Below are positions 6,448 through 8,238 of a stretch of 8,238 bases of DNA, piece by piece. The position numbers were made by a program, and so were the translations under genes. Below the pieces are notes generated by a model. That model did not search any database and had not been told where the DNA came from. It saw only the letters and a list, made by a program, of their open reading frames with translations. The first letter of the stretch is position 1. Each line of letters starts with the position of its first letter. Origin of the DNA: Mariniphaga sp964398855 (GTDB lineage: Bacteria; Bacteroidota; Bacteroidia; Bacteroidales; Prolixibacteraceae); contig CAYNOQ010000105.1 in NCBI GenBank assembly GCA_964398855.1, positions 1 through 8,238 on the forward strand, written 5' to 3'.

Positions 6448-7176
6448 TTAGCGGCTGTAATCTCTGGACCAGCTGTTGATTTTCATTTTCATGACACCCC
6501 AGAGTGCCTCATTAAAAATACCGCCGCTCATTTTTGAAGTTCCTTCTTCCCTGTCGGTGAAAATAATCGGCACTTCCACAATATTGAATCCGAATTTCCA
6601 TGCGGTAAATTTCATTTCAACCTGAAAACCGTAACCAACAAGCTTAATCTTATCAAAATCAATAGTTTCAAGAACCTTGCGCCTGTAGCATTTAAAGCCT
6701 GCGGTGGTATCCATCACTTTCATTCCTGTAATGACCCGCACATATTTTGATGCAAAATAGGACATCAGTACCCTGCCAAGGGGCCAGTTAATCACATTTA
6801 TTCCTGAAATATAACGTGAACCGATGGCAAGATCAGCTCCGTCTGCAATTGCCTGCAGCAACCTTTCAAGGTCATCGGGATTATGGGAGAAATCACAATC
6901 CATTTCGCACACATTTTCATAATCTCTTTCCAGCGCCCACCTAAATCCGGCGATATATGCAGTGCCCAAACCCAGTTTTCCCTTTCTTTCAATCATGTGC
7001 AGGCGTCTCGGAAACTCTTTCTGCATATTCTTAACAATGGCTGCCGTTCCGTCGGGTGAATTATCTTCAACAATAAGTAAATGAAAAGGCGTCTCCAAAG
7101 AGAAAACCTTTCGAATCATTTTTTCAATATTTTCCTTCTCATTGTATGTGGGAATGATGACCAAATTTTTTGACAC
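6448..7176 (-). CDS. Polyprenol-phosphate mannosyltransferase-like GT2 glycosyltransferase
   Basis: 242 residues, the usual size of single-domain DPM1-like enzymes, which transfer mannose (or another sugar) from a nucleotide sugar to polyprenyl phosphate on the cytoplasmic face of the membrane. The GT-A fold is clear: IIPTYNE (7-13), VEDNSPDGT (36-44) for nucleotide binding, KLGLGTAY (67-74), the metal-binding DxD as MDCDFSHNP (Asp93, Asp95), AIGSRY (117-122) and FTDREEGTSKMS (206-217). No transmembrane helices are seen at the C-terminus, as in soluble DPM1 and unlike ArnC/GtrB types. The start is GTG (7176-7174): an in-frame stop lies five codons upstream with no ATG between, and the Rossmann strand begins right after. 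It appears to be first of a two-gene unit with pyrC. The sugar donor cannot be fixed from sequence. Confidence 0.88.
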   Translation of the reverse strand: MSKNLVIIPTYNEKENIEKMIRKVFSLETPFHLLIVEDNSPDGTAAIVKNMQKEFPRRLHMIERKGKLGLGTAYIAGFRWALERDYENVCEMDCDFSHNPDDLERLLQAIADGADLAIGSRYISGINVINWPLGRVLMSYFASKYVRVITGMKVMDTTAGFKCYRRKVLETIDFDKIKLVGYGFQVEMKFTAWKFGFNIVEVPIIFTDREEGTSKMSGGIFNEALWGVMKMKINSWSRDYSR

Positions 7177-7233
7177 GACTTTTATTTTTTAGTTTATTAA
7201 GCGAAAATACACTTTTGATTGCAATATTTGCCC

Positions 7234-7264
7234 TTGATTGCTTCTTTTATATTTATTAACATTG
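7234..7264 (+). promoter_or_regulatory. Candidate promoter of the GNAT gene
   Basis: TTG (7234-7236), 20 bp, then TAACATTG (7257-7264), which differs from TAnnTTTG at one base. Transcription would start near 7271, about 20 nt before the ATG at 7291. It sits in the 114-bp divergent region shared with the GT2 gene. No good minus-strand promoter was found there. Confidence 0.4.
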
Positions 7265-7290
7265 GAAATTGAAAAATTGAAACGCTGCAA

Positions 7291-7785
7291 ATGAAACGGA
7301 AAAGCTGCATCAGGATTGATTTAAACAACACCATTCATTGTGATAACTTACTGAAAATTCTCAATTATTATATGGAAGATAATATAGGTATGGGAAAACC
7401 CATGCCTGAATTACTAAAACCGAAAATTATTGAAGGTTTGAGAAATCATGCGGGTTATATCGGATTTTTTGGTTGCATTGACGGGCAGTATGCTGCACTG
7501 GCAAATTGCAATATCAACTTTTCAACCTGGCAGGCAATGCCTTTGATTAATATACACGATTTTGTGGTATCACCCGATTTCAGGGGAACGGGGATGGGGA
7601 TTTTTCTTTTGAAAGAGATTGAAGAATACGCAATTAGCAATGGATTTTGCAGAATAAATCTTGAAGTTTCCCACGAGAACCTGAAAGCGCAAAAATTGTA
7701 TATCAAAGCAGGGTTTAAGGAGTGCAATCCACCCAACTATTTTTGGGAAAAAGATTTAATGGATAGTAACATTTCTTCACATTAA
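7291..7785 (+). CDS. GNAT-family N-acetyltransferase
   Basis: 164 residues, the normal length for a single GNAT domain, which transfers an acetyl group from acetyl-CoA to an amine. Motif A is clear: a strand HDFVVSPDF (89-97) leads into RGTGMG (98-103), the pyrophosphate-binding loop, and the helix IFLLKEIEEYA (104-114). Motif B follows as INLEVSHENLKAQKLYIKAGF (split over 122-142), with Asn130 and Tyr137 in the usual positions. The N-terminal acceptor-binding half (1-85) is not recognisable to a specific substrate. It is the only plus-strand protein gene here, lies between the divergent GT2 gene and the rRNA promoters, and has no obvious terminator after its TAA. It is cytoplasmic and probably monocistronic. 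Confidence 0.85.
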   Translation: MKRKSCIRIDLNNTIHCDNLLKILNYYMEDNIGMGKPMPELLKPKIIEGLRNHAGYIGFFGCIDGQYAALANCNINFSTWQAMPLINIHDFVVSPDFRGTGMGIFLLKEIEEYAISNGFCRINLEVSHENLKAQKLYIKAGFKECNPPNYFWEKDLMDSNISSH

Positions 7786-7892
7786 ATTTAACATTACTCT
7801 ATATTGCTGACACACTGTGGATATAGAGGCAGGGCGGTCAGAGCAGACAACTGTTTGGAGCGGTTTTTCACGACAAATTTACCCCACACCTG

Positions 7893-7922
7893 TTGCAGTG
7901 ATTGAAAAAGGTTTTAGTTTTG
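7893..7922 (+). promoter_or_regulatory. rRNA operon promoter P1 (candidate)
   Basis: TTG (7893-7895), a 19-bp spacer and TAGTTTTG (7915-7922) match the Bacteroidota consensus exactly. The predicted start is near 7928, about 280 nt upstream of mature 16S rRNA. The upstream stretch 7786-7892 shows no gene. Confidence 0.55.
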
Positions 7923-7992
7923 CACCCGTTTTCAAACAAAAAGTTCGTTGCATTTTATCTGGTTTTAAAATTAGAGCAGGCACAGGCAAAAG

Positions 7993-8024
7993 TTTGGCAG
8001 TTATTTAAAAATTGCATATCTTTG
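7993..8024 (+). promoter_or_regulatory. rRNA operon promoter P2 (candidate)
   Basis: TTTG (7993-7996), a 20-bp spacer and TATCTTTG (8017-8024) match the consensus exactly. Start expected near 8030, about 180 nt before the 16S 5' end. Its -7 box lies 102 bp downstream of that of P1, so the pair resembles the tandem promoters usual for rRNA operons. Confidence 0.65.
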
Positions 8025-8055
8025 CAGCCCTGCAATAAAAAAGCAGGTTATTTCA

Positions 8056-8072
8056 CAACCAAACTTTGGTTG
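8056..8072 (+). promoter_or_regulatory. boxB-like hairpin in the rRNA leader
   Basis: CAACCAAA (8056-8063), C and TTTGGTTG (8065-8072) are a perfect dyad; as RNA it would form a 7-bp stem with an ACT loop. It sits 21 nt before the boxA-like element, the same order (boxB then boxA) as in the leader antitermination sites of enterobacterial rRNA operons. The role is inferred from position only. Confidence 0.4.
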
Positions 8073-8093
8073 GAAACAGAAAGTAAAAAAACA

Positions 8094-8104
8094 GTTCTTT
8101 AAAA
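8094..8104 (+). promoter_or_regulatory. boxA-like antitermination element
   Basis: GTTCTTTAAAA closely resembles the NusB/NusE-binding boxA (TGCTCTTTAACA in E. coli) and lies about 105 nt before the 16S 5' end, in the transcribed leader downstream of both promoter candidates. It would help RNA polymerase resist Rho-dependent termination. Confidence 0.6.
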
Positions 8105-8142
8105 TTTTGAATAGAAAATAAAAGCATTAAAAAAGCAAGGTG

Positions 8143-8156
8143 TAACAACTTTGTTA
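8143..8156 (+). repeat. Short inverted repeat in the rRNA leader
   Basis: TAACAA (8143-8148) and TTGTTA (8151-8156) flank CT. The arms are short and AT-rich. It may contribute to leader folding before 16S maturation, but chance is likely enough that no role is claimed. Confidence 0.25.
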
Positions 8157-8208
8157 ATTTCTTTAGAGGATTTACCTGAGCGAGAAAGACATTAAACTTT
8201 TTATATTT

Positions 8209-8238
8209 ACAAGGGAGAGTTTGATCCTGGCTCAGGAT
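8209..8238 (+). rRNA. rrs: 16S ribosomal RNA, 5' end
   Basis: The window ends in agagtttgatcctggctcag (8216-8235), the near-universal 5' site of bacterial 16S rRNA, followed by GAT as in Bacteroidota. Aligning this with E. coli, where the same motif begins at position 8, puts the mature 5' end near 8209; exact maturation may differ by a few bases. Only about 30 of roughly 1,500 bases are present. The tandem promoters and boxA-like element upstream show that this is the start of an rRNA operon. Confidence 0.95.

Noticed and set aside
6093..6479. 128-codon plus-strand ORF opposite the start of the dihydroorotase gene
   Set aside because: It lies antisense to clear coding sequence, has no recognisable domain and has the composition expected of a shadow frame.
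7817..8102. Two overlapping ORFs of 63 and 66 codons in the rRNA leader
   Set aside because: They overlap the tandem rRNA promoters, have no ribosome-binding context and resemble no protein family.

Overview
The window most likely comes from the chromosome of a member of the Bacteroidota. It ends in the first ~30 bases of a 16S rRNA gene whose 5' end (agagtttgatcctggctcaggat) is typical of the phylum. Several promoter candidates fit the Bacteroidota pattern (TTG, 19-20 bp, TAnnTTTG), clear Shine-Dalgarno sequences are absent, and intergenic DNA is AT-rich. A closer placement (for example Bacteroidales/Marinilabiliales) is only inference.

Layout: everything from 1 to 7176 is on the minus strand, so transcription runs from high to low coordinates. 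A GTG-started polyprenol-phosphate mannosyltransferase-like GT2 enzyme (7176-6448) is followed by a dihydroorotase (pyrC type, 6388-5045). These are housekeeping genes. A 474-bp gap with several inverted repeats then leads to an accessory cluster: a Tat-signal DegT/DnrJ/EryC1/StrS (PLP) aminotransferase (4570-3185), a secreted neutral-ceramidase-fold hydrolase (3179-1806, only 5 bp away) and a lipoprotein with about seven beta-propeller-like repeats (1744-371). After a 216-bp gap holding a promoter and a terminator candidate comes the N-terminus of a Tat-signal Gfo/Idh/MocA oxidoreductase (154-1, cut by the window edge). On the plus strand lie a GNAT acetyltransferase (7291-7785) and a ~420-bp rRNA leader with two tandem promoter candidates, a boxB-like hairpin and a boxA-like element before the 16S start at about 8209.

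The most interesting part is 1-4570. All four products carry export signals, and the two that need a cofactor (NAD(P) and PLP) have twin-arginine signals, which fits export after cofactor insertion. An inosose/keto-sugar-type dehydrogenase family plus an StsC/AHBA-like transaminase family, together with an amide-hydrolase-fold protein and a propeller lipoprotein, suggests a cell-envelope pathway that makes or breaks an amino-sugar or aminocyclitol. That pathway is inference: neither substrate nor activity can be read from the sequence.
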